Positions 1-5,712 of a DNA stretch of 6,045 bases are shown here, piece by piece. Under the pieces are notes generated by a model. That model saw only the letters and a list, made by a program, of their open reading frames with translations. It had not been told where the DNA came from and did not search any database. How positions within the stretch are numbered: the stretch's first letter is position 1; each line of letters starts with the position of its first letter. Source of the stretch: an uncultured Sphingobium sp. (GTDB taxonomy: Bacteria; Pseudomonadota; Alphaproteobacteria; Sphingomonadales; Sphingomonadaceae); the NCBI GenBank assembly GCA_913773715.1, contig CAJYHD010000181.1, positions 1-6,045 on the forward strand, given 5' to 3'. The translations under genes were made by a program, and so were the position numbers.

Positions 1-1
1 C

Positions 2-940
2 AAACGGCGGGCAGACGCGATAGGGGGCTCGATCCACCGGCCATTGGTGATCACCGGCATCGTCCGGTCAGGCACGACCGCATTGCACAAGCTGTTATCG
101 ATGGACCCGCAATTCCAGGGCCCGGAACATTGGCTATGCGCGGCACCGCAACCCCGACCTGCGCGCGCGGAATGGTCCCAGAATGCCGATTTCCAGACTG
201 CCAAGGCCGCGCTCGATGCCATGATAGCGGTCGCGCCCGAAGTTCTGGACGATCACGGCATGGCGGTCGACAGTGTCGAGGAATCCCTCAACGTCCTGTC
301 GGCCACTTTCTGCTCAAACATGTGGCCGTCTTCTCTGGTCGTGCCAGCCTACGACGATTGGTACCGGGCGACCGATGACACGTTTGCCTATCGCTTCTTT
401 GCCGATGTTTTGAAGCTGATCGGCGCAGACAGCCCCGATCTCACCTGGCTTTTGAAGAATCCGACTGACACTTATTCAATGCGGGAAATGCTCAACGTTT
501 TTCCCGATGCGATGATCGTCCAGACCCACCGCGATCCGCTTCAATCAATTCCCTCGCTCTGCAATCTGCTTGCTGGAGCGCACCGCGCCTACCGAGGCGA
601 CGGCGCTAAAATCGATAAGGTCTATGCTCGCGAGGAAGAGTTCTGGGCGCTGGCCATGGAACGGGCGGAAGCGGTGAAGCAAACCATTCCTGGGCAATAT
701 ATCGATATCGAATTTCGTGACTTCGTTAAAGACCAGATGGGCGTGGTCCGCGCCATATACGCTTACTTTGGCCTTCGCTTGTCGGAGCAGGCGGACAACG
801 CAATGAGCGGTTGGTTGGAAGCCAACCCCCGCCGCTCCACGACGATGCACCGTTTCACCCCCGAGGATTTTGGCGGCAATACAGAGCAGTTGCTGAAGCG
901 CTACGCCTCTTATCGCGCCGAACGTGGCTATGGAGACTGA
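2..940 (+). CDS. Sulfotransferase family protein (Sulfotransfer_3-like), 5' truncated by window edge
   Basis: The reading frame is open from base 2, so the true start lies upstream; the TTG at 44 is only an internal codon. In-window length is 312 residues. A P-loop-like PAPS 5'-phosphosulfate loop is visible as GIVRSGTT (window residues 19-26). A second hallmark, VQTHRDPLQSIPS (around residues 173-185), matches the 3'-phosphate-binding region, with HRDP and the following Ser. The segment WLLKNPTDTYSM before it corresponds to the 'LKxPxHL' strand, and the C-terminus ends with the typical FTPEDFGG...RYASYRAERGY pattern. Proteins of this family would move a sulfuryl group from PAPS to an alcohol or amine acceptor in the cytosol, but most bacterial members are uncharacterised and the acceptor cannot be predicted. 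The stop codon overlaps the ATG of a P450 relic (930), suggesting a former operon. Family assignment is fairly sure; enzymatic activity is inference. Confidence 0.8.
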   Translation, partial: KRRADAIGGSIHRPLVITGIVRSGTTALHKLLSMDPQFQGPEHWLCAAPQPRPARAEWSQNADFQTAKAALDAMIAVAPEVLDDHGMAVDSVEESLNVLSATFCSNMWPSSLVVPAYDDWYRATDDTFAYRFFADVLKLIGADSPDLTWLLKNPTDTYSMREMLNVFPDAMIVQTHRDPLQSIPSLCNLLAGAHRAYRGDGAKIDKVYAREEEFWALAMERAEAVKQTIPGQYIDIEFRDFVKDQMGVVRAIYAYFGLRLSEQADNAMSGWLEANPRRSTTMHRFTPEDFGGNTEQLLKRYASYRAERGYGD

Positions 941-1113
941 GCTAAACCGGTACCGGCAAATGGACAAGGCGCCCTATCTTTTCTACTCGCCCCGCCACGC
1001 AAATTCCTGGATCATCAACAAGGCCGATCTGCTCAAGGCCCCTTCCAAATTAAGGCACGTTCTTCGCCGCCCAGGGCATCGAAATTCTCCCTCCCCTGCC
1101 GATACTTCTACGT
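930..1113 (+). pseudogene. Cytochrome P450 N-terminal remnant, frameshifted and truncated
   Basis: The ATG at 930 lies inside the end of the sulfotransferase gene (ATGGAGACTGA overlap). It opens a frame reading METELNRYRQMDKAPYLFYS, then PRHANSWIINKADLLKA. This resembles the N-terminus of bacterial class I P450s (a 'P-FYSP..xxxWivtr.aDl..' segment before the B helix). The expected next part, '..FQ.pe.FSs.qGieIP', does not continue in this frame. Its pieces appear in the others: FQ at about 1041-1048, and TFFAAQGIEI with PPLPILLR at 1057-1113. Nothing resembling the I-helix, ExxR or heme-cysteine loop follows, so about 340 residues of a normal 400-residue P450 are missing. The gene is therefore read as a decayed relic. 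A sequencing indel could explain the frameshifts but not the missing body. P450 identity is by pattern recognition from a short stretch. Confidence 0.5.
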
Positions 1114-1370
1114 TGCCCCCAAAAGATGGGGGACATTGCCATGGTCAAGATAGGCTTCGCTCAATCCGTCCGAACGAGAAATGACAAGGCGGCAGGTGAG
1201 ACGCCGATGCGCGCGACATGACGGCGCCGTATCCGATAGCCCCATTTTAAAACGTAATGGCATCACATCAACGTCCCCGGCGAAGGAGGACAGCGCTCCT
1301 AGGGATTTCCATCGATCAGGCCCGTCGTTCTGGCTAAGCGTTCCTCATCTATCGTTCGTGCTGATTGATC
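1114..1370. other. Non-coding or unrecognised stretch after the P450 relic
   Basis: No convincing gene is visible on either strand. Short open frames here (for example 1181-1399 on the plus strand) have arginine-rich, low-complexity translations with no recognisable motif and no good ribosome binding site. The only structure noticed is a short inverted repeat, CCCCC-AAAAGAT-GGGGG, at 1115-1131, right where P450 similarity ends. The stretch could be the scar of a deletion that removed most of the P450 gene. Confidence 0.4.
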
Positions 1371-1410
1371 AGAAACAAAAAAGGGGCCGGATACGATGAT
1401 CCAGCCCCTT
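1371..1410 (-). terminator. Rho-independent terminator of the SDR-acyl-CoA dehydrogenase operon
   Basis: Read on the minus strand, AAGGGGCTGGAT and ATCCGGCCCCTT form a 12-bp stem with one T-G wobble pair around the six-base loop CATCGT. The stem is followed by a T tract (TTTT, then GTTTC). It begins 23 bases after the TAA stop of the downstream acyl-CoA dehydrogenase. The plus-strand reading has no T tract, so the terminator serves only the minus-strand operon. Confidence 0.88.
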
Positions 1411-1433
1411 CACATATATTGCAGCAGGTCCGC

Positions 1434-2591
1434 TTACTTTGCCACGGGTCCCAGCAGCATGTTCGAGACGATATTGCGCTGGACCTCGTTAGCGCCGGCA
1501 TAGATCGTCGATGGACGAGCGACCATGAAGAGTTTGCGCAAGTCCATATCGACGCCGCCGATACCGACCGGCTCGACAAGGCCGGCATTTTCGCCGCTTA
1601 CGCGCAGCATCTCGTCCGTCATGCGCTGGAAGAGCTCGGTCGCAAGAACCTTCATCAGGCTCAAGACCGCATTATCCACCTCACCCCTGATCGCCGCATC
1701 AGCGACCTGACGATGCAGCGCAGCAAGGTCGTGCAGATCGCACAGCAGAACCGAGACGCGATCGCTGACGCCAACGTCGCCACCCTGATCCAGGCCCTCG
1801 ATCAGTTGCTCCAGCATTTCGAAGGATTGGCGCGGCAGGGTGGGCGCGCCATTGGTGATGCGTTCATCGCCCAGCAACGCCTTTGCGACGGTCCATCCTT
1901 GATCGACCGCACCAACGAGATTTTCGGCTGGTACGCGAACATTGTCGAAGAAAACTTCGCAAAGCTCGTCTTCGCCAGCCAAGTTCATGATCGGGCGCAC
2001 GGTCAGGCCGGGCAAGTTCATGTCGGCCAGGATGAAGCTGATGCCCGCCTGCTTCTTCACATCCTTGTTGGTGCGAACGAGGACGAAAATGCGATCGGCG
2101 ACGGCTGCGAGGGTTGTCCAGATCTTCTGGCCGTTGATCACGAATTCGTCGCCATCGGGAACCGCGGTCGTGCGCAAGCTGGCCAGGTCCGATCCGGAAT
2201 TTGGTTCCGAGTACCCCTGGCACCACAGATCATCGCCATTGAGAATCGCCGGTAGGTAACGCGCCTTCTGAGCGTCTGTACCGTATTTCATCATCACCGG
2301 TGCGAGCAAGGCGCCTCCGCTATCAAGCACGCGGGCGCAGCGATGGGCCTCCATTTCCTCATTGATGATCAGCTGCTTTTCCAAGCTAAGACCGAGACCG
2401 CCATATTCCTTGGGCCAGCCGGGCGCACGCCAGCCCGCCGCATATGTCATGCGATGCCAGCGGCGCTCGTCTTCGCCAGCGAGCCGATGGATGATGGGGA
2501 TGCGCCATTCTTCGGGGAAGTTGGCATGCAACCATTCGCGCCAGCGTGCGCGAAATGCGTCGTTCGATAGCAGGTTCAAATCTTCAGCCAT
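1434..2591 (-). CDS. Acyl-CoA dehydrogenase, catalytic-type subunit
   Basis: A flavoprotein that would introduce an alpha-beta double bond into an acyl-CoA thioester in the cytosol, passing electrons to ETF. The N-terminal helical domain contains GWPKEYGGLGLS. The middle beta domain carries the signature CQGYSEPNSGSDLASL, which lines the FAD and substrate site. The C-terminal helical domain ends with IYAGANEVQRNIVSNMLLG. The medium-chain-type catalytic Glu of IYEGT is replaced by Ala here. A Glu in helix G, in LLGDERITNG, aligns with the base used by isovaleryl- and long-chain-type enzymes. The frame can start at 2606, but ATG 2591 (MAEDLNLLSNDAF) is preferred: it matches family N-termini and has GGGA nine bases upstream. 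It overlaps the upstream dehydrogenase by 8 nt, implying translational coupling. Length of 385 residues is normal. Substrate is unknown. Confidence 0.92.
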   Translation of the reverse strand: MAEDLNLLSNDAFRARWREWLHANFPEEWRIPIIHRLAGEDERRWHRMTYAAGWRAPGWPKEYGGLGLSLEKQLIINEEMEAHRCARVLDSGGALLAPVMMKYGTDAQKARYLPAILNGDDLWCQGYSEPNSGSDLASLRTTAVPDGDEFVINGQKIWTTLAAVADRIFVLVRTNKDVKKQAGISFILADMNLPGLTVRPIMNLAGEDELCEVFFDNVRVPAENLVGAVDQGWTVAKALLGDERITNGAPTLPRQSFEMLEQLIEGLDQGGDVGVSDRVSVLLCDLHDLAALHRQVADAAIRGEVDNAVLSLMKVLATELFQRMTDEMLRVSGENAGLVEPVGIGGVDMDLRKLFMVARPSTIYAGANEVQRNIVSNMLLGPVAK

Positions 2592-3705
2592 GACGAACAT
2601 TCCCACTGCGATGCGCCATCAGCGCGGCACGGCGATGCGCCGCCGGATTGCCGAGCCAGGTGGACCAGGTCAGCGCGGCATGAACGAACAGGCCAACGTC
2701 AGCCTCATCGGTGTAGCCAAAGGCGCCATGATACTGGATCGCCCAACGGCTCATGTCCTGAGCAGCCTGGGAACAACGCGCCTTCGCCGCGTGGATGGCG
2801 ACCGCCGCCCCCTCCCCTGCGTCCAAAGCGGTGGCTGCGGCGCGCCAACTGGCGGCGGCCAGTTCGATCTGCGCATAGAGATCGACCATTTGGTGTCGCA
2901 AGGCCTGGAAATCGGACAGTCGGCTACCGAACTGCGACCGATCTTTCATGTAGTCCGCTGTCATGCGCCATAGCGCGCCGGCGAGGCCTTCCAACTGAGC
3001 GGCCAGCGCCACAGTCCCACGAGCCAGGGCTTGGTCGATAGCTGCAGCAGCCGCCTCGCCCGAAAGCAGCACGGCGTCGTCCCCGAGCACAACCTTTTCG
3101 AACGCGATGTCCGCCGCAAAGCTACCGTCCGTGAGCCGCTGCGCCGTGACCGACACACCAGCAGCCGCCGGATCGACGACAAGCACGACCGGCCCGTCAT
3201 CGGAGCCGGCAGCGACGAGAAGCGCCACGCCGGGATGCCAGCCTGGCACATGCACCTTTACGCCGGTCAGCGTCCCGTTGGCGAAGTAGGTGTCGAATGC
3301 GGGTGCGCCCAGCACACCCCGGCTCTCTTGCCACGCGAAAGTAACGCTTCGCTGCCCCTCGGCCAACGCCGACGCCAGTTCAGTTGCTGCGCTGGCCGTC
3401 GAGGCCGCCAAAAGCGTAGCCGCGATTACCGCCGACGCCACGAAAGGCTCCGGCGCGATCGTGCGGCCCAGTTCTTCCGCCAACGTCAGCGCGGGCTCCA
3501 GACCCAGCTCCGAGCCACCCAGACTTTCAGGCAGCAGGACACCGGTCCAACCCAGCTCGCCAAAGCTGGCCCAGGCCGCCGCATCGAACCCGGCCTGGTC
3601 GTCGCGCACCTTCCGCGCATGCGCCGCACCGCCGGCTCCGCCCAAATAGCCTTGCGCACTGTCCCGCAGCATCTGCTGCAGCTCGTTGTCCACACGCCAG
3701 CCCAT
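2584..3705 (-). CDS. Acyl-CoA dehydrogenase-like partner subunit
   Basis: A second acyl-CoA dehydrogenase-fold protein of 373 residues, rich in alanine. The N-terminal region (VDNELQQMLRDSAQGYL, then GELGWTGVLLPESLGG) and the C-terminal FAD-contact motif RSQFGSRLSDFQALRHQMVD (about residues 256-275) are intact, as is QYHGAFGYTDE (324-334). The middle-domain 'TEPxxGSD' signature is absent (FAWQESRG instead). Helix G reads AAQLEGLAGAL without the ER catalytic pair, and no IYEGT-type Glu is present. This suits the non-catalytic partner of an alpha2-beta2 dehydrogenase with the neighbouring gene, as described for the actinobacterial FadE28/FadE29 type; pairing is inference. The start is uncertain. 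ATG 3705 lies 4 nt after the SDR stop. GTG 3693 would give the very family-like (M)DNELQQML. ATG 3735 would overlap the SDR gene. No start has a strong ribosome binding site, so coupling to the upstream gene is likely. Confidence 0.88.
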   Translation of the reverse strand: MGWRVDNELQQMLRDSAQGYLGGAGGAAHARKVRDDQAGFDAAAWASFGELGWTGVLLPESLGGSELGLEPALTLAEELGRTIAPEPFVASAVIAATLLAASTASAATELASALAEGQRSVTFAWQESRGVLGAPAFDTYFANGTLTGVKVHVPGWHPGVALLVAAGSDDGPVVLVVDPAAAGVSVTAQRLTDGSFAADIAFEKVVLGDDAVLLSGEAAAAAIDQALARGTVALAAQLEGLAGALWRMTADYMKDRSQFGSRLSDFQALRHQMVDLYAQIELAAASWRAAATALDAGEGAAVAIHAAKARCSQAAQDMSRWAIQYHGAFGYTDEADVGLFVHAALTWSTWLGNPAAHRRAALMAHRSGNVRHG

Positions 3706-3709
3706 GCCG

Positions 3710-4501
3710 TCAGACCGCGATCTGCATGCCGCCATTCACCGACAGGCGTTGGCCCGTGATGAAGGAGGCTGCTTCGGACAACAGGAAGCACACCGGGCGT
3801 GCCACTTCCTGGGCGGTACTGAATCGACCGAGGGGGATCTTTGCCATGTAGGTATCCCGGAATTTTTCGTTTGTTCGGATCGTCTCGGTCATAGGGGTTT
3901 CCACGACGCCAAACGCCACGCAATTGGCGCGGATGCCGTATTTCGCCCATTCGCGTGCCGTGCTCATGGTCGTGCCCAGGATGCCGGCTTTGGCCGTGGC
4001 GTAATTGATCTGGCCTATCGTTCCCTGGATGCCAGCGTCCGAAGAGATGTTGACGATCGCCCCTGGATTGCTGTCCCCGGCCTTGGCCCTTGCGATCATG
4101 TGACGCCCGACCGCCTGGGTGCAGAGAAAGGCGCCGGTAAGATGTACACCGATAACCTGATTCCACTGCTCGATCGTCATCTTGTCGATCATGGCGGTCC
4201 GCGTGATTCCGGCGTTGTTGACCAGACCATGCACCGAACCAAAAGCTTCGACCGCTTTGGCGACCAAGTTCTGCACATCGGCCTCTTCGGCGATGTTCGC
4301 TTCCACGCCCAAGAAACGACCCTCGGGAAAATCAGCCTTCGCTGCTTCGAGCGTTTCCGAATTCATATCGGCGATGACTGCGTTGCCGCCCAATTCGACG
4401 ATCAGTTCCGCCACAGCGCGGCCGATGCCTTGGCCAGCCCCCGTGACGATGATCGTCCGGTCGACCAGCGACATCGGATTGACCGAAACCTTATTGTCCA
4501 T
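3710..4501 (-). CDS. Short-chain dehydrogenase/reductase (classical SDR, probably NAD-dependent)
   Basis: A complete 263-residue Rossmann-fold oxidoreductase, first gene of the minus-strand operon. The cofactor loop TGAGQGIG is at residues 20-27. Asp45 at the end of beta-2 (VIADMN) favours NAD(H) over NADP(H). The structural motif NNAG is at 95-98. Catalytic Ser154 (NISSDAG), Tyr167 and Lys171 (YATAK) are all present. The C-terminus has the usual FLLSEAASFITGQRLSVNGG. The fourth active-site position, usually Asn in VNLxG, is His120 (GVHLTG). A roughly ten-residue insert (RAKAGDSNPG) precedes the catalytic-Ser strand. It would oxidise a hydroxyl or reduce a ketone; next to two acyl-CoA dehydrogenases, a hydroxyacyl-CoA or ring-hydroxyl dehydrogenase role is plausible. 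The chosen ATG has AAGGA 12 bases upstream; Met10 (MSLVDRTIIVTG) is an alternative start. Confidence 0.92.
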   Translation of the reverse strand: MDNKVSVNPMSLVDRTIIVTGAGQGIGRAVAELIVELGGNAVIADMNSETLEAAKADFPEGRFLGVEANIAEEADVQNLVAKAVEAFGSVHGLVNNAGITRTAMIDKMTIEQWNQVIGVHLTGAFLCTQAVGRHMIARAKAGDSNPGAIVNISSDAGIQGTIGQINYATAKAGILGTTMSTAREWAKYGIRANCVAFGVVETPMTETIRTNEKFRDTYMAKIPLGRFSTAQEVARPVCFLLSEAASFITGQRLSVNGGMQIAV

Positions 4502-4540
4502 GATTGCCGTAAATCCTTGGGTTCTGGCGACTATGCCACG

Positions 4541-4569
4541 CGTATAAGAGTGCCTATGGGGGGCCGCAA
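4541..4569 (-). promoter_or_regulatory. Candidate sigma-70-type promoter of the SDR operon
   Basis: On the minus strand, TTGCGG (-35, at 4569-4564) and TATACG (-10, at 4546-4541) are separated by 17 bases, about 40 bases upstream of the SDR start codon. Each box is an imperfect match, so this is a candidate only. It is the best spaced pair seen in the gap. Confidence 0.35.
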
Positions 4570-4582
4570 CGCACGCGATTCA

Positions 4583-4604
4583 CGAAATCATCATTATGTT
4601 TTCG
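4583..4604. promoter_or_regulatory. 22-bp imperfect palindrome, candidate operator
   Basis: The left arm CGAAAnCATnA is mirrored by TnATGnTTTCG, so 18 of the 22 positions obey dyad symmetry and only two base pairs break it. It lies in the gap between the divergent SDR operon and small-protein gene, 14 bases upstream of the candidate -35 box of the SDR operon. Size and symmetry suit a dimeric regulator such as a TetR- or GntR-type protein, but no regulator gene is in the window and the binding protein is unknown. Confidence 0.4.
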
Positions 4605-4680
4605 ATCATACCCGCAGCGTAATTTGCGCAGGTATTCGGCTGATCGATACACCGCTGGCGTGCAAAGCCCCAGCCGCGAC

Positions 4681-4705
4681 GGAACTCTACTCCCTGCGTC
4701 AAGTT
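4681..4705 (+). promoter_or_regulatory. EcfG-type (general stress response) promoter candidate
   Basis: GGAAC at 4681-4685 is followed after 17 bases by GTT at 4703-4705. This matches the alphaproteobacterial EcfG consensus GGAAC-N16-cGTT except for A in place of the C before GTT. A transcription start about seven bases downstream would give a leader of about 20 bases ending in the ribosome binding site of the 4731 gene, so position and orientation fit well. Confidence 0.55.
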
Positions 4706-4718
4706 CATCTTGAGGAAT

Positions 4719-4723
4719 AGGAG
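4719..4723 (+). promoter_or_regulatory. Ribosome binding site deciding the small-protein start
   Basis: AGGAG lies seven bases before ATG 4731, which favours this start over the in-frame TTG at 4710 (upstream of the site) and the GTG at 4728. Confidence 0.7.
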
Positions 4724-4730
4724 ACATGTG

Positions 4731-4952
4731 ATGGTCGACCAGGGATCCAAAGACGAAGCGGACGCACGTAGCGCCGCGATCCTTTCTACTACTCAGGACA
4801 TCCGCCCGTTGGATGACGATGTTGAACCTGCCGCAGGCCATATCGCTGAGAATGATCCGCTCGCTAACGCTGTTGGAAAGGACGATCTCGACGAGGAGCA
4901 AAGCCGCCTGATCGCTACGTTGGCGCAGGATGTCCGCCCGCTGGAGAATTGA
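4731..4952 (+). CDS. Small acidic hypothetical protein with an internal repeat
   Basis: A 73-residue, strongly acidic, soluble protein with no membrane segment, no signal peptide and no cysteine; I do not recognise a family. It carries the same motif twice: ILSTTQDIRPLDDD near residues 17-30 and LIATLAQDVRPLEN at the very C-terminus. The shared core is LxxTxxQD(I/V)RPL(D/E). The acidic linker between them (EPAAGHIAENDPLANAVGKDD) looks flexible. The start is fixed by a well placed AGGAG, and an EcfG-like promoter sits directly upstream, which suggests expression under general stress or in stationary phase. It diverges from the SDR operon and is probably monocistronic. The duplicated motif could be a short linear binding motif for a partner; that is speculation. 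Coding status is supported by the RBS, the promoter and the repeat conserved at protein level. Confidence 0.7.
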   Translation: MVDQGSKDEADARSAAILSTTQDIRPLDDDVEPAAGHIAENDPLANAVGKDDLDEEQSRLIATLAQDVRPLEN

Positions 4953-4963
4953 CCGGCGCAAGG

Positions 4964-4984
4964 TCAGGCTTCTATCCCGCCTGA
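4964..4984. repeat. Inverted repeat TCAGGC-N9-GCCTGA after the small gene
   Basis: Six-base perfect arms at 4964-4969 and 4979-4984 flank a nine-base loop, 12 bases after the small-protein stop. It could act as a weak terminator hairpin, but no T tract follows. The same two hexamers recur in reverse order at 5083-5102. Confidence 0.3.
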
Positions 4985-5063
4985 TACACACGGCCATGCA
5001 TTGCTTAGTCGCAAGAGGATTACTCTAGCGGGCGTCAGTGGTAACTGGTTGCTGGAGATCGAT

Positions 5064-5102
5064 TCGACAAGCAGTTTTCAACGCCTGATAAAATCGTCAG
5101 GC
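5064..5102 (+). promoter_or_regulatory. Candidate promoter with overlapping inverted repeat upstream of the thioesterase
   Basis: TCGACA (5064-5069; five of six match to TTGACA) and GATAAA (5087-5092) are spaced by 17 bases. An inverted repeat, GCCTGA-N8-TCAGGC (5083-5102), covers the -10 box and would suit a repressor. The leader to ATG 5215 would be about 115 bases, somewhat long. The rest of the 4953-5214 gap shows no recognisable gene or RNA. Confidence 0.35.
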
Positions 5103-5214
5103 CGTGCCGGTGACCGCGTGAGGCTCGCTCTGCCCCACTAGATGGCAGGTGCGAAAGATGCATAGCGCTGCGTCTGCAGCTGGTTTGCACTGTGGAACGA
5201 GGATAGCAACGGGA

Positions 5215-5667
5215 ATGGACGATCACGCGGCAAGCAGCGGCTTTTCTGAAGACGTGCCACCTTTCCTTCGCGCGCCATTGTCTTCACCTTGCGTCGCCGG
5301 TCTGTTTGGCGTTCACCTTGTGGCGTGGGGTGAAGGGACGGTCACGCTCGCGATCGATAATCGGCCGGAGTTGGGCCATATGCCGGGATGGTTTCAAGGC
5401 GCGATCACAAGTGCCATCGCCGAATATGCCGCGGCGCTGAGCGGGATGACCATCGCGCCCGAAAGGCCTGGCGCGACATTGCAGCAGAATATCCACTTCA
5501 CCGGTCCGGCACGAGGGAGCCGACTTATAGCTACCGGTCGAGTTCTGTCTGCCGGACACACGATCAGCACGACCGCAGCTGAGGTTAGCGTGGAACGTGA
5601 TGGCGCGCTTTATCATTGCGCTACGATGACCATGACCTTGGCCCACCGATCACCCAAGACTGAGTAA
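5215..5667 (+). CDS. PaaI-like hotdog-fold thioesterase
   Basis: A 150-residue single hotdog domain, the usual length for the PaaI/YigI-like family, which hydrolyses acyl-CoA or aryl-CoA thioesters in the cytosol. The order of elements fits: FGVHLVAWGEGTVTLAI (beta-1/2, about residues 31-47), then the central helix segment PGWFQGAITSAIAEYAAALSG (57-77), then QQNIHFTGPARGSRLIATGR (90-109) with later strands containing GHTISTTAAEVSV. The usual HGG of the active site reads FQGA here, while Glu70 in the helix occupies the position of the family's catalytic Glu/Asp. ATG 5215 is chosen because it gives a family-length protein and has GAGGA 11 bases upstream; in-frame starts at 5149 (GTG) and 5158 (ATG) would add 22 or 19 residues without domain content. 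It may release or recycle CoA in the neighbouring acyl-CoA pathway, but its substrate cannot be predicted. Confidence 0.8.
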   Translation: MDDHAASSGFSEDVPPFLRAPLSSPCVAGLFGVHLVAWGEGTVTLAIDNRPELGHMPGWFQGAITSAIAEYAAALSGMTIAPERPGATLQQNIHFTGPARGSRLIATGRVLSAGHTISTTAAEVSVERDGALYHCATMTMTLAHRSPKTE

Positions 5668-5712
5668 ATTCTACGCCGCGCGAAAAAGGTAGGCGATCAA
5701 AGAAGGGCACGC

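Noticed and set aside
545..967. Minus-strand open frame opposite the sulfotransferase
   Set aside because: Shadow of a gene with both PAPS-binding motifs; no motif of its own.
924..1184. An intact 86-residue gene after the sulfotransferase
   Set aside because: The first part resembles a P450 N-terminus but the rest is out-of-frame noise, and the correct continuation lies in another frame; a pseudogene explains it better.
1365..2255. Long plus-strand open frame (296 codons) opposite the acyl-CoA dehydrogenase
   Set aside because: It runs antisense to a gene with clear family motifs, its translation matches nothing familiar, and it starts inside the terminator. Such mirror frames are expected in GC-rich coding DNA.
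3031..3759. Plus-strand open frame opposite the partner dehydrogenase
   Set aside because: Antisense shadow with an Arg- and Gln-rich translation and no ribosome binding site.
3686..4720. Plus-strand open frame of 344 codons opposite the SDR gene
   Set aside because: It is the antisense shadow of a complete SDR, has a Cys/His/Arg-rich translation without motifs, and runs through the divergent promoter region.
4950..4966. Hairpin TGACC-N7-GGTCA at the small-gene stop as a terminator
   Set aside because: Only five base pairs and no T tract follows; it overlaps the better TCAGGC inverted repeat.
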